Shown here: piece by piece, positions 53,401 through 63,130 of the stretch
Numbering within the stretch: position 1 is the first letter of the stretch
Layout of the letters: the number at the start of each line of letters is the position of its first letter
Assembly (NCBI GenBank): GCA_902519845.1
Contig: CABYLQ010000001.1
Coordinates: 62,001-126,000 of the forward strand
Length of the DNA: 64,000 nucleotides
Reading direction: 5' to 3'
From: an uncultured Candidatus Actinomarina sp.
GTDB taxonomy: Bacteria; Actinomycetota; Acidimicrobiia; Actinomarinales; Actinomarinaceae
The notes under the pieces: model-generated
The model's input: the letters and a program-made list of their open reading frames with translations, nothing else
Database searches by the model: none
Told to the model about the DNA's origin: nothing
Position numbers and translations under genes: made by a program

Positions 53401-55210
53401 CCTCTATAACTTCACCTTCGACTACATCGTCTGACTCATCTGAAGATGTGTTCGATGTGTCATTTTGTGCGTCTGCATAAAGTTTTTCTGCAAATGACTG
53501 GCTTGCTTTTGTTAGATCTTCTATTGCTAACTTAAGATCATTTATCGGAATATCTTCATTTTCAAGAAGTTTTTTTAATTTATCATTGGCTTCGGTTATA
53601 GCTGCTGCCTCTTCATCAGTTGCTTTATCTTTATTTTCTTCAAGCATTTTTTCTGTTGAGGTCACCATGCCTTCAGCCATATTTCTTGTTTCAACAAGCT
53701 CTTTCTTTTTAGCATCTTCGTTGGCATGCTGTTCAGCATCTTTTATCATTCTGTCAATCTCATCATCTTCTAAAGCAGTACCACCAGTAATTGTTATTGC
53801 CTGCTCTTTTCCTGTACCAAGATCCTTAGCATTTACATTTACTATCCCGTTTGCATCAATATCAAAAGTAACCTCTATTTGAGGAGTTCCTGCCATTGCT
53901 GCCGGGATGTCTGTTAGTGTAAATCTACCAAGCGATTTGTTTCCCGAGGCAACTTCCCTTTCTCCTTGTAAGATATGAATTTCTACTTGAGTTTGGTTGT
54001 TTTCTGCTGTACTAAACACCTCAGATCTTTTAGTTGGGATTGTTGTATTTCTCTCAATCATTTTTGTCATAATTCCACCCTTAGTTTCTACACCTAACGT
54101 GAGGGGAGTAACATCTAAAAGAAGCACATCTTTTACATCACCTTTTAGTACACCTGCTTGTATAGCTGCTCCTGAGGCAACAACTTCATCAGGATTAACA
54201 CCTTTGTGAGGATCTTTACCTGTTAAAGACTTTACTAATTCTTGTACCGACGGCATGCGAGTTGATCCACCAACTAAAATAATATGGTCAATGTCAGAAT
54301 ATTTCATACCCGCATCTTTTAAAGCACTTTCAACAGGCTCTTTTGTTCTCTCAACTAAATCTGATGTTATTTTTTCAAATTCAGATCGATTCAGTTTTTC
54401 AAGCAAATGCTGAGGTCCTGCATCATTAGCAGTTATGAATGGTAAATTAATTTCAGTTTCACTTGTAGACGAAAGTTCAATTTTAGCCTTTTCTGCACCT
54501 TCTTGAACTCTTTGAATTGCCATTTTGTCAGTCGATAAATCAATACCTGTTGATGATTTAAATTTTTCAATAAGCCAATCCATAATTCTTTGGTCCCAAT
54601 CATCTCCACCTAATTTTGAGTCTCCTGAAGTTGATTTGACTTCGAAAACGCCCTCAGAAATTTCCAAAATTGAGACATCAAAAGTACCTCCACCGAGATC
54701 AAAAACAAGAATTTTTTGGTCTTCATTATTTTCTAAACCATATGCTAATGAGGCTGCTGTAGGCTCATTTATTATCCTCAAAACTTCTAATCCAGCAATT
54801 TGCCCAGCCTCTTTAGTGGCTTGTCTTTCTGCATCGTTAAAATATGCAGGAACAGTAATTACAGCTTCTGTTACGTCATCACCCAAATAAGCCTCGGCAT
54901 CTCTTTTTAATTTTTGTAATATACGAGCTGAAATTTCTTGAGGGGTATAATCTTTACCTTCAAAGTTCTCTTTCCAATTAGTTCCGATATCTCTTTTAAT
55001 CGATCTAACAGTGTTATCAGGATTAGTTATTGCTTGTCTTTTAGCTAGTTCTCCAACAAGAACATCGTCAGATTTGAAAGCAACAATTGAGGGAGTTGTT
55101 CTATTTCCTTCAGCATTTGCAATTACTGTTGGCTCTCCACCCTCTAGTACTGCTACTACACTATTTGTGGTTCCTAAGTCAATTCCTACGGCTTTACCCA
55201 TGTTTACCAA
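53393..55210 (-). CDS. dnaK: Chaperone DnaK (Hsp70)
   Basis: 605 residues. [42 protein letters not shown] in the ATPase part, [11 protein letters not shown] at the linker and an acidic C-terminal lid. The first enzyme gene of the heat-shock operon; 11 bp behind the small Cys/His protein. Confidence 0.98.
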   Translation of the reverse strand: MVNMGKAVGIDLGTTNSVVAVLEGGEPTVIANAEGNRTTPSIVAFKSDDVLVGELAKRQAITNPDNTVRSIKRDIGTNWKENFEGKDYTPQEISARILQKLKRDAEAYLGDDVTEAVITVPAYFNDAERQATKEAGQIAGLEVLRIINEPTAASLAYGLENNEDQKILVFDLGGGTFDVSILEISEGVFEVKSTSGDSKLGGDDWDQRIMDWLIEKFKSSTGIDLSTDKMAIQRVQEGAEKAKIELSSTSETEINLPFITANDAGPQHLLEKLNRSEFEKITSDLVERTKEPVESALKDAGMKYSDIDHIILVGGSTRMPSVQELVKSLTGKDPHKGVNPDEVVASGAAIQAGVLKGDVKDVLLLDVTPLTLGVETKGGIMTKMIERNTTIPTKRSEVFSTAENNQTQVEIHILQGEREVASGNKSLGRFTLTDIPAAMAGTPQIEVTFDIDANGIVNVNAKDLGTGKEQAITITGGTALEDDEIDRMIKDAEQHANEDAKKKELVETRNMAEGMVTSTEKMLEENKDKATDEEAAAITEANDKLKKLLENEDIPINDLKLAIEDLTKASQSFAEKLYADAQNDTSNTSSDESDDVVEGEVIEDE

Positions 55211-55221
55211 TCCTTTCTAAA

Positions 55222-55425
55222 TTATGTTTGCGGTTCTTGTTCTCTTGCTAGATGACCCCTTACTCTCGGATAGGAGATAGGAGCATGCAAAAAACAATAC
55301 TTTTTCTTGTTGTACATACTTATGACTGTTTCACACGTATCAAATTCACAGACTCTTCCTGAAGTGTATTTTTTGGAACGCCTTACACCAGGCTTAACTG
55401 TTGATGCGGTTAATGTACTACTCAT
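55222..55425 (-). CDS. Small Cys/His (zinc-binding) protein, paralogue 2
   Basis: 67 residues with G-R-V-C-x4-C-x-T-x2-S-x-Y-N-x3-Y-C-x2-H-A-P and YPRVRG, the same pattern as the protein at 34037. It leads the dnaK operon (11-bp gap), so it is probably heat-inducible. GAAAGGA precedes the ATG. Function unknown; a redox or zinc-sensing helper is possible. Confidence 0.78.
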   Translation of the reverse strand: MSSTLTASTVKPGVRRSKKYTSGRVCEFDTCETVISMYNKKKYCFLHAPISYPRVRGHLAREQEPQT

Positions 55426-55460
55426 TTAATTCCTTTCAATCTTACCTAATATATTGATAT

Positions 55461-55484
55461 AATCTAAGTAATTATACTTAGATT
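55461..55484. promoter_or_regulatory. Palindromic operator of the heat-shock operon (HAIR-like)
   Basis: AATCTAAGTA-N4-TACTTAGATT. The inner words CTAAGT...ACTTAG resemble the HspR element (CTTGAGT-N7-ACTCAAG) with A/T changes. It lies at the predicted transcription start. Confidence 0.55.
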
Positions 55485-55491
55485 TAATATA

Positions 55492-55519
55492 AATATAGTA
55501 ATGTTGTAAATTTATGCAA
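55492..55519 (-). promoter_or_regulatory. Promoter of the heat-shock operon
   Basis: On the minus strand TTGCAT (55519-55514), 16-bp spacer, TATATT (55497-55492); predicted start about 55485, at the palindrome edge. Confidence 0.45.
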
Positions 55520-55585
55520 ACTTTTTATAAAAAATGTCTATGTTCAGTCGTTTTAAATAACATATACCCTTGATATCATTAATAG

Positions 55586-56377
55586 ATGGATCAAACAAAT
55601 CTTCATATTATTGGACTTGGGAATCTTGGAATGTCATTTTTAGGGGGCTTTAAAAGCATAAATTCAAACCTAAATTTAAATCTTTATGAAAGTAACGAAA
55701 AAACAAGAGATCTATTAATACAAGATGGTTGGGAAAATGTTTATTCCAGTATTGAATCTATTAGCGATGGAATAATTTTGTTGTGCATAAAACCAAATGA
55801 TTTAAATGATTTTATTCTTGAGAACAAAGGAAAAATCCACAGTGATGTTTTAATATGTTCTTCACTTGCTGGAGTTTCTGTAAAAACATTTGAATCAGAA
55901 TTTGAAAATAAGATTATTAGACTAATGCCTAATCTTGCAATCAAGCAAAAATCAGGTTTCATACCATTTACTAGAAACTACACAGACGATTATCTTAATT
56001 TTGTAGAAGCATTAAACACTTTAGGATCTACTCAAGAATACGACGAAAGTCTCTTTCATATTATTACTGCAATATATGGCAGTGGACCAGCCTGGTATTT
56101 TGAACTTTCTGCGAAGATAGTTAACTCAGCTGTAAATCTTGGAATGGATGAAAGCGATGCCAAGATATTAGTAAGCAACCTCCTATCTTCATTACCACAT
56201 TTGACTGGCGAAAAAGACTTTGATGAAATAGTTGAAAATATAAAATCTCCAAAAGGGACAACTGAAGCCGGTATAAATTCGCTCGAAAATAATTCTTTTG
56301 ATAAAATTATTTATGAAGCAATTGAGTCCGCTGTAGAGCGTTCGATAGAGATATCTAAAGCGATGGAAAATGAATAA
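55586..56377 (+). CDS. proC: Pyrroline-5-carboxylate reductase
   Basis: 263 residues. NAD(P)-binding IIGLGNLGMSF, IRLMPNLAIKQKSG and the C-terminal GSGPAWYFELSAKIVNSAV with SPKGTTEAGI. Last step of proline synthesis. It overlaps the next gene by 8 bp. Confidence 0.92.
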   Translation: MDQTNLHIIGLGNLGMSFLGGFKSINSNLNLNLYESNEKTRDLLIQDGWENVYSSIESISDGIILLCIKPNDLNDFILENKGKIHSDVLICSSLAGVSVKTFESEFENKIIRLMPNLAIKQKSGFIPFTRNYTDDYLNFVEALNTLGSTQEYDESLFHIITAIYGSGPAWYFELSAKIVNSAVNLGMDESDAKILVSNLLSSLPHLTGEKDFDEIVENIKSPKGTTEAGINSLENNSFDKIIYEAIESAVERSIEISKAMENE

Positions 56378-58529
56378 ACAAAAACCAACAAGGCAAGTTA
56401 ATGATTATGTTCTGTTATTTTCTGCAGGCGCTGCATTATCCGTAGTTTTTTTGTGGTTAGCAAGTTACATTTTTCCAGAAGGCGAAATAATTGGGGGAAG
56501 ACGCGTTTTTGAAAATGTACCTAAATCAATTCAATATATATTTTATATACTGAGTGCTGCATCAGTTTACATTTGCGGCTATCTGTTTTCGCTTCGTGCA
56601 AAAAATTGGTCTAGGGGCACAGAAGAAAAGAGAAAAGTTAAATTATCGAAGAGAATCTTAAGTTTCTTCGATGGAATATTAATGAGGACAACTCTTCGAT
56701 TTAAAGCTGCTGGAGTAATGCATTCGATGATTTACCTTGGATTCTTAGGTTTATTTGCAGGTACTATCACACTTGAAATACATCATTTGATGCCTCCCTC
56801 ATTGAAATTTTTACAGGGCACAACATATATTGTTTATTCTTTTTCTCTAGAACTCGCCTCACTTCTCTACCTAGGCGGTCTTGGATGGGCTTTTTATAGA
56901 CGAATATTTGGAACTGAAGATAGGATCAAAACTAAAACTAAGATGGATGATTATCTAACATTATCACTTTTAGCCTTTATGGGAATATCAGGACTTACAA
57001 CTGAAGCTGGAAGAATTCTTGTAGAAGGGTTTCCAAACTATGAAAAATGGAGTTTTGTTGGTTATTACATTGCAACCTTGCTTCCCTTTGATGATGGAAT
57101 TTTATTCCACAGAGTTTCATGGATACTCCATACAGTAAGCTTTTTTGTATTTTTACTTGTTTTACCACAATCAAAATTAAGACATATTGTTACTTCGCCA
57201 TCAAATATGTTTTTAAGTCCGAAAGATAGACCAAAAGGGGCAATGAGAGACATTGGAAATCTAATGGAGGCTGAGGACATCGAGACAGTTGGTGCTGAAT
57301 TAATTGAAAATTTTACATGGAAACAACTACTTGATCTCGACGCTTGCACTGTTTGTGGTAGATGTACATCTGTTTGTCCAGCAAATCTTACTGGTAAGCC
57401 CTTAGACCCCCGTGAAATAATATTGAAAGTTGGACAAGTAATGTCTGAGAGCGGCGACCCATCTGTCCCAGCAACAGTATCAACCCCTATAGATTTAAAA
57501 GTAAAGTCATCAAGTGTATTTGATCGTATCACTCCTGAAGAACTTTGGGCATGTACGTCTTGTAAAGCATGCGATGAAATTTGTCCTGTAAATATTGAGA
57601 TTTTAGACAAAATATTGGACATGAGAAGATACCTAGCACTTATGGCTTCAGATTTTCCTTCAGAATTAGGTAAAGCTTATGTTGCAATGGAAAACTCTTC
57701 AAATCCTTGGGGTGCTTCTCAAGAAGATAGAATGAAATGGTCTGAAGATTTAGAATTTGATGTACCTCTACTAGATGAAACCAACAAAGAGGAAGTAGAG
57801 TATCTTTACTGGATTGGATGTGCAGGTGCATTTGATGATAGAAACGTACCAGTCACCAAAGCGGTTGCAACCTTGCTTAAACGAGCAAACGTATCATATG
57901 CTGTACTTGGGACTAAAGAAGTTTGCACAGGTGACTCAGCAAGAAGAACAGGAAATGAATTTGTCTTTCAACAATTAGCTATTCAAAATATTGAAACTAT
58001 GAATAATTTGGATGTCAAAAAAGTTATAACTCAATGTCCTCATTGTTTTAATACAATATCAAATGAATATCCCCAACTAGGTGGAAATTTTGAAGTTATT
58101 CATCACAGTCAACTTTTAACTGAGCTTGTTCAGTCTGGAAAAATTGAAGTAGGAACAAGTGAAGAACCGCACGTCATTACCTATCATGACTCTTGTTACC
58201 TTGGAAGGCATAATGATATCTATACAGCGCCAAGAGAAATTGTAGGGTCAATAGGTGGGATTGAAATTAGAGAAATGAAGAGACAAGGAACGAACAGTTT
58301 TTGTTGCGGTGCCGGTGGTGGACGAATGTGGATGGAAGAGGCGACTGGAAAAAAAGTAAATATAGAAAGAGTTGAGGAAGCAATTGAAACTGGTGCTAAT
58401 GAGGTTGCTGTAGCATGCCCCTTTTGTTACATAATGATGGATGATGGAATGAAAGAACTTGGACAGGGTGATAACGTCAGGGTTAGAGACGTATCATTAA
58501 TTTTGCTTGATAACTTAAGACAAGATTAA
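56370..58529 (+). CDS. Hdr-like membrane Fe-S oxidoreductase (NarI-like/HdrD fusion)
   Basis: 719 residues. A membrane part (about 15-270, several segments with paired His, NarI-like) is fused to two 4Fe-4S motifs, CTVCGRCTSVCP (about 327) and CTSCKACDEICP (about 394). Two CCG (HdrD-like) domains follow, ending in CYLGRHND and CCGAGGGRMW. It probably passes electrons between a soluble donor (perhaps ETF) and the quinone pool. Such fused proteins are frequent in actinobacteria. Confidence 0.85.
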   Translation: MNKQKPTRQVNDYVLLFSAGAALSVVFLWLASYIFPEGEIIGGRRVFENVPKSIQYIFYILSAASVYICGYLFSLRAKNWSRGTEEKRKVKLSKRILSFFDGILMRTTLRFKAAGVMHSMIYLGFLGLFAGTITLEIHHLMPPSLKFLQGTTYIVYSFSLELASLLYLGGLGWAFYRRIFGTEDRIKTKTKMDDYLTLSLLAFMGISGLTTEAGRILVEGFPNYEKWSFVGYYIATLLPFDDGILFHRVSWILHTVSFFVFLLVLPQSKLRHIVTSPSNMFLSPKDRPKGAMRDIGNLMEAEDIETVGAELIENFTWKQLLDLDACTVCGRCTSVCPANLTGKPLDPREIILKVGQVMSESGDPSVPATVSTPIDLKVKSSSVFDRITPEELWACTSCKACDEICPVNIEILDKILDMRRYLALMASDFPSELGKAYVAMENSSNPWGASQEDRMKWSEDLEFDVPLLDETNKEEVEYLYWIGCAGAFDDRNVPVTKAVATLLKRANVSYAVLGTKEVCTGDSARRTGNEFVFQQLAIQNIETMNNLDVKKVITQCPHCFNTISNEYPQLGGNFEVIHHSQLLTELVQSGKIEVGTSEEPHVITYHDSCYLGRHNDIYTAPREIVGSIGGIEIREMKRQGTNSFCCGAGGGRMWMEEATGKKVNIERVEEAIETGANEVAVACPFCYIMMDDGMKELGQGDNVRVRDVSLILLDNLRQD

Positions 58530-58843
58530 ATATTTTTACCCATAAAGAATTTGCCAATATCACCATTTGAGTTTTTTATACTATAAATTACGTAAATAGC
58601 AGTTGTTAAATTACCTAATGTAGCAAGAAAAACTAACCAAATGATTGAATTAAATGGCTTTTCTTTAAAAACAATCCATATTCCTACAAAAATAAATCCT
58701 GCATATAAGTCTACAAGCGAAACAACTCCCCAGGGTAAAGATGGAATTATAGAATCAAATAAAGACACTTGAGTTTGAGCCCAAAATATGACAGACACCA
58801 TCGATATACTTATCAAATAAGCTGCTACTTTTGTTATAGTCAT
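58526..58843 (-). CDS. Small membrane protein, possibly DUF1475/DUF2834-like
   Basis: 105 residues with about three membrane segments and a central PWGVVSLVDLYAGFIF followed by KEKPFNSIIWLV. This recalls DUF1475/DUF2834 proteins but I am not sure. It overlaps the convergent Fe-S gene by 4 bp. Confidence 0.6.
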   Translation of the reverse strand: MTITKVAAYLISISMVSVIFWAQTQVSLFDSIIPSLPWGVVSLVDLYAGFIFVGIWIVFKEKPFNSIIWLVFLATLGNLTTAIYVIYSIKNSNGDIGKFFMGKNI

Positions 58844-58872
58844 ACATTAGATTCTAAGAAACAGATAGGTAT

Positions 58873-59493
58873 ATGAGAATAAATAGAAAATTAATTTTAA
58901 AAATTCTGAAGTTAGATAAAAATATTTATAATGAGCTAGCTTCTGAACCATCTAACTTTCAAATCGCTATCGCTATATATGTTTCAGGATTTTTATTAAG
59001 TGGTATTGCTATTTTGAGTTTTTTGAGAACTTCTTTGTCATATCTCGAAGAAAATCTGAGCTTGATTGTTGGGACCTTACCAATTGAGACTGTAAATGAA
59101 CTAAATAATTTGATTAATGAATTTGAAAATATATTTAATTCACAAGAAATATTTAGTCTTTTACTAAGTTATCTAATATCAAGCTTTAGTTCTGGATTTA
59201 TTGGAGTTGGAATAGTCTATCTACTTCTCACTAGATTTTTTAGGAAAGAATCAAATTTTAAACAAGTAGGAATTATTTATGGATTTTCAAACTTACCCGT
59301 TTTTCTTAATGGGATAATTTTCTTTACTAATTCAATTCCCCTTCAAATATTTCTAATTATTGGTACAGCAATTTTTGCTTTAGTGTGTCTCGGCTCAGGC
59401 CTTAAGCAGACTTATCTTTTGAGAAATATTGAAGCGTTCCTCCTAGTTGTTGTCTCTGGTTTTGGTAGTTCACTTTTTTCACAAGTGATTTAA
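58873..59493 (+). CDS. Yip1-like membrane protein
   Basis: 206 residues with five hydrophobic segments. The central loop with FFRKESNFKQVGIIYGFSNLP matches the YIP1 family pattern. No function can be assigned. The stop is directly followed by the ATG of the next gene. Confidence 0.6.
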   Translation: MRINRKLILKILKLDKNIYNELASEPSNFQIAIAIYVSGFLLSGIAILSFLRTSLSYLEENLSLIVGTLPIETVNELNNLINEFENIFNSQEIFSLLLSYLISSFSSGFIGVGIVYLLLTRFFRKESNFKQVGIIYGFSNLPVFLNGIIFFTNSIPLQIFLIIGTAIFALVCLGSGLKQTYLLRNIEAFLLVVVSGFGSSLFSQVI

Positions 59494-60087
59494 ATGAATT
59501 CTGCAATCATTTTAGCTGCAGGAGATTCATCAAGAATGGGATTTCCAAAACAGCTAGCTGAATATAAAGGCAAAACAATTTTACAGACCGTAGTAGATGA
59601 GGTTACAAAAAATTTCGAGGACACGATTGTTGTGTTAGGACATGAAAATGAGACCTTGACAGATAAAATAAATTTTTATAATAGTACGGTAATCATAAAT
59701 GAAAACTGGGAAGAAGGAATTATATCTTCTATTCGGTCAGGACTTTTTCATTTAAGTTCTGATAAACAAATAGAAAGTGCGACAATATTTATGGGAGATC
59801 AGCCGGCAATAAGCTCCGAAGTAATTCAGAAAATTATAAATTGTAAACATTATGATAATGAAGTTGTTGTTCCACAGTATCGTTATCAGCTTGGATACCC
59901 AATTCTTATTCCAAGATTTTTTTGGAATAAGCTTGAATTAATCACACAGGATGACTTTGAAGGTACAGACTCCGTATATAAAAATTTTGAACTTGTTGAC
60001 TATTTAGAAACCTCAGAAATAAAATTAAAAATAGTTAATTTTAATTTTTTAAAACCAACAGATTATGACGAGCAGTCAGATTTTTAG
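59494..60087 (+). CDS. MobA/MocA-like nucleotidyltransferase
   Basis: 197 residues. N-terminal ILAAGDSSRMGFPKQL is the nucleotide-binding motif of NTP_transf_3, and FMGDQPAIS holds the metal Asp. Close in pattern to molybdenum-cofactor cytidylyltransferases (MocA). No molybdenum enzyme is seen in the window. Confidence 0.8.
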   Translation: MNSAIILAAGDSSRMGFPKQLAEYKGKTILQTVVDEVTKNFEDTIVVLGHENETLTDKINFYNSTVIINENWEEGIISSIRSGLFHLSSDKQIESATIFMGDQPAISSEVIQKIINCKHYDNEVVVPQYRYQLGYPILIPRFFWNKLELITQDDFEGTDSVYKNFELVDYLETSEIKLKIVNFNFLKPTDYDEQSDF

Positions 60088-60113
60088 AGTGGGAAAAACT
60101 CTCTAAAATTTTT
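60082..60113 (+). terminator. Rho-independent terminator after the MobA-like gene
   Basis: TTTTAGAG (60082-60089) / CTCTAAAA (60101-60108), 11-nt loop, followed by T residues. It overlaps the stop codon. Confidence 0.65.
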
Positions 60114-60119
60114 CTTAGT

Positions 60120-60140
60120 TTTACAAAAAAATTTTGTAAA
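60120..60140. promoter_or_regulatory. Palindrome before the DUF4332 gene
   Basis: TTTACAAAA-AAA-TTTTGTAAA, 9-bp arms, ending 2 bp before the first possible start (60143). It might be an operator or part of the terminator region. Confidence 0.4.
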
Positions 60141-60142
60141 CT

Positions 60143-60553
60143 TTGATAATGAATTCAATAGACTCTATAAACGGCATGACACATACAGAAGCCACAAAAT
60201 TAAGAAGAGCTAGAGTCAGGACTACAGTCACATTTCTTCAAATTGCTTCAACTCGTTCAGGAAGAGCACTTCTTACCAAAGAAACGGGAATTACCTCACC
60301 TAAACTTTTACATTGGGCCAAACGAGCAGAGCTTATGAAGATAAAAAATCTTGGAAAAGACTACGCAGACCTTCTAGAGGCGGTAGGAGTAGAAAGTGTT
60401 TCTGATTTAAAGAGAAGAAACCCCGAAAGTCTTCACGAGATGATGAATGGAATAAATAAAAGAAAAAAAATTGTAGATAGAATGCCATCATTAAAAAGAG
60501 TCACAAGATGGATTGACGATTCTAAAGATATTGTCATTACGGTATCTTCTTAG
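60143..60553 (+). CDS. DUF4332 helix-hairpin-helix protein
   Basis: 136 residues (start ATG 60143 or 60149). Tandem helix-hairpin-helix segments, including MKIKNLGKDYADLLEAVGVESVSDL, match DUF4332. Such modules bind DNA or protein non-specifically. Function unknown. Confidence 0.75.
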   Translation: MIMNSIDSINGMTHTEATKLRRARVRTTVTFLQIASTRSGRALLTKETGITSPKLLHWAKRAELMKIKNLGKDYADLLEAVGVESVSDLKRRNPESLHEMMNGINKRKKIVDRMPSLKRVTRWIDDSKDIVITVSS

Positions 60554-60578
60554 TTAATCATTTATCTATCATTATTGT

Positions 60579-62285
60579 GTGGAAACTAAAACTTTAAGAA
60601 TTTCTTGCGCTCAGCTTTCCTTTTCCGTTGGAGCAATTCAGGAAAATAAAGAAAAAATTCTAAGCAAATTAGAAGAGGCTGAAAAAATTTCTTCCGATAT
60701 CGTTTTATTTCCGGAACTTTCACTAACTGGATATCCGCCGGAAGATTTACTTTTAAGAGAAAGCTTTGTTGGAAAAAATTTTGCAGTGTTAGAAGAGATT
60801 GCTGAATTTTCAGGAAAAACAAGTGGAGTGGTCGGATTTGTGGATAGAAGTATAAGAAAACAAACAAATGACAATGTAGACAGAAATATAACTAATGCGG
60901 CAGCCATCGTCCAAAATGGAGATGTTCAAGGTATTTATCATAAATGTTTTCTTCCAAATTATTCCGTTTTTGACGAAGCGAGATATTTCGATAAGGGTTT
61001 AGATCCTTCAGCGTTATTTTGGTATGAAAATATTCCTGTTGGAATAAATATTTGTGAAGATATTTGGATTGATGATGGGCCAGCTGAAGAACAAGTTGCA
61101 AAAGGTGCATCGATAATTTTGAATATTAACGCTTCACCATTTGATATCAATAAAATTGATCAAAGAAAAAAGCTTGTTAAGGGCAAAGCCAAAAAATTAA
61201 ATGTTCCGATTGTTTATTTAAATATGGTTGGAGGCCAAGACGAACTTGTATTTGATGGAGGCTCTTTCGTTGTTGATAAAAATGGAGAATTTATTTATGT
61301 AGCTCCTCAATTTGAGGAGGATTTCTTTACTTTTGACATCGAACTGGAAGTTACGGATAATGTCTCAGAATCAAGCTTGTCCTTAAATGAAAAAAACATC
61401 AAGATAGAACCTCTCCTAAGTAGTAATAATTTAAATAAGACAGAATCGATGTATTCAGCACTAGAACTTGGCTTATCAGATTATGTTACAAAAAATAAAT
61501 TTGAAAAAGTCTTAGTAGGCCTTTCAGGAGGTATCGATTCGGCGTTAACTGCAACAATAGCTTGTGATGCATTGTCTCCAGAAAATGTTATTGGAGTTGC
61601 AATGCCATCTAAATATAATCCAGACTCATCTTTGGAAGACGCAAAAAAACTAGCTAAAAATTTGGGCATAGAGATTAAAGAAATCAATATTGAAGACACT
61701 GTAGAAAACTTCAGAGAATTATTAGGAAACAATACTGATGAAAAATTAGGAAATGTTGTTGATGAGAATATTCAATCAAGAGTGAGGGGAAATATACTTA
61801 TGGCTCTTTCAAACCAGCTAGGAGCAATGGTGGTTTCGACCGGGAATAAATCAGAAATGGCAGTTGGCTACGCAACACTTTACGGAGATTTAGTAGGAGG
61901 ATTTGCATTGCTTAAAGATGTGTATAAAGCAGATGTTTACAATTTAGCAAATTACCGAAACTCTATATCAGATGTAATTCCTAAAAGTACAATATTAAAG
62001 GAACCCAGTGCTGAGCTTAGCAATGACCAGTTTGATTCAGACACTCTTCCAGATTACGATACACTCGACAAAATAATTCAACTTTATATTGAAGAAGATT
62101 TTTCATCTGAAAAAATTATTAAATCAGGAATTGATAAAGAAATCGTATATGATGTTCTTGAAAAAATTGATAGAAACGAATATAAGAGAAATCAAGTTGC
62201 TCCTGGTGTAAAATTGACAAACAGAGCTTTTGGGAAAGATAGAAGAATGCCAATTACAAATACTTACAAAAGAGAAAAAAACTAG
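60579..62285 (+). CDS. nadE: Glutamine-dependent NAD+ synthetase
   Basis: 568 residues, GTG start. N-terminal nitrilase-type amidase with triad Glu (FPELSLTGYPPEDLL), Lys (KCFLPNYSVFDE) and Cys (INICEDIW); C-terminal synthetase with GLSGGIDSAL and STGNKSEMAVGYATLYGD. It makes NAD+ from deamido-NAD. It is 2 bp upstream of the aminotransferase gene. Confidence 0.96.
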   Translation: METKTLRISCAQLSFSVGAIQENKEKILSKLEEAEKISSDIVLFPELSLTGYPPEDLLLRESFVGKNFAVLEEIAEFSGKTSGVVGFVDRSIRKQTNDNVDRNITNAAAIVQNGDVQGIYHKCFLPNYSVFDEARYFDKGLDPSALFWYENIPVGINICEDIWIDDGPAEEQVAKGASIILNINASPFDINKIDQRKKLVKGKAKKLNVPIVYLNMVGGQDELVFDGGSFVVDKNGEFIYVAPQFEEDFFTFDIELEVTDNVSESSLSLNEKNIKIEPLLSSNNLNKTESMYSALELGLSDYVTKNKFEKVLVGLSGGIDSALTATIACDALSPENVIGVAMPSKYNPDSSLEDAKKLAKNLGIEIKEINIEDTVENFRELLGNNTDEKLGNVVDENIQSRVRGNILMALSNQLGAMVVSTGNKSEMAVGYATLYGDLVGGFALLKDVYKADVYNLANYRNSISDVIPKSTILKEPSAELSNDQFDSDTLPDYDTLDKIIQLYIEEDFSSEKIIKSGIDKEIVYDVLEKIDRNEYKRNQVAPGVKLTNRAFGKDRRMPITNTYKREKN

Positions 62286-62287
62286 AG

Positions 62288-63115
62288 ATGTATTTAATTA
62301 ACGGAAAAGAAGTAAAAAAAGAAGAATTTAATATACCTGTGGAGAATTTAGCAATCTGGAGAGGTGACGGTATTTTTGAAGCTATAGCAATTCACAATGG
62401 TTATTTATTTGCAATAGATAAACATATGGAGAGATTTGCTAAGTCGGCCGAAAAAATGTTTTTTGATGATATTGATTTCACAAAAATAAAAGAAGATTTA
62501 ATTTCAATAGCATCAAAATTTGATAATGGATATATGCGAGTAATAATTGGCAGAGGTACAGACAAAGATAAAAGTGATGTTTATATTTTTTATCAAGATT
62601 TAATTAATTTCCCAGAAAGTTTTTCATTACAATCTCAAAAAGCTCATTGGCAATCAGGGGGAGACTTTTCTCTGGACGAGGTAGAAAATATAGGATCTAA
62701 AACAATTTCATATGCTATGAATATTAATCAAACCAGGCTTGCACAAAAGAGTGGCTACACCGATTCTTTACTTTTAAATAAAGATGGAATTGTTCTTGAG
62801 GGTCCAACGTTTTGTGTTAGTTGGATAATTGATAATAAAATTTATGTACCAAGCCTTGACTTAGGAATATTAGATTCAATTACAAGAAGGACATTAATTG
62901 ATATTGCAAAAGAAGCAGGACTAGATTTAAAAGTTGAAAACATCCATATTAACGACATTTATAATGTTGATACAGTTTTTGCTTTATCGACTGCAAAACA
63001 CGGAACTTTTGTTAGTCAGATTGATGATCAGACATACACCGAGGATCCTCTCCTTGAAATAATTCGACAGTCATTTAGCGATTTTATCGAAAAAGAAAGA
63101 CAATTAAAGAAATAA
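62288..63115 (+). CDS. Class IV aminotransferase (branched-chain or aminodeoxychorismate lyase type)
   Basis: 275 residues of the fold-type IV PLP family. WRGDGIFEAIAI and HMERF near the N-terminus, the Schiff-base Lys in SKTISYAMN (about residue 138) and LEGPTFCVSWI, LDSITRRTLI. The substrate (branched-chain amino acid versus aminodeoxychorismate) cannot be settled. Located between nadE and selD. Confidence 0.82.
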   Translation: MYLINGKEVKKEEFNIPVENLAIWRGDGIFEAIAIHNGYLFAIDKHMERFAKSAEKMFFDDIDFTKIKEDLISIASKFDNGYMRVIIGRGTDKDKSDVYIFYQDLINFPESFSLQSQKAHWQSGGDFSLDEVENIGSKTISYAMNINQTRLAQKSGYTDSLLLNKDGIVLEGPTFCVSWIIDNKIYVPSLDLGILDSITRRTLIDIAKEAGLDLKVENIHINDIYNVDTVFALSTAKHGTFVSQIDDQTYTEDPLLEIIRQSFSDFIEKERQLKK

Positions 63116-63130
63116 CTTAAGGAGGTTCAC

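Noticed and set aside
53586-55220. Several plus-strand ORFs of 70-121 codons
   Set aside because: All are antisense to dnaK and have the Ser/Ile/Val-rich composition of shadow frames.
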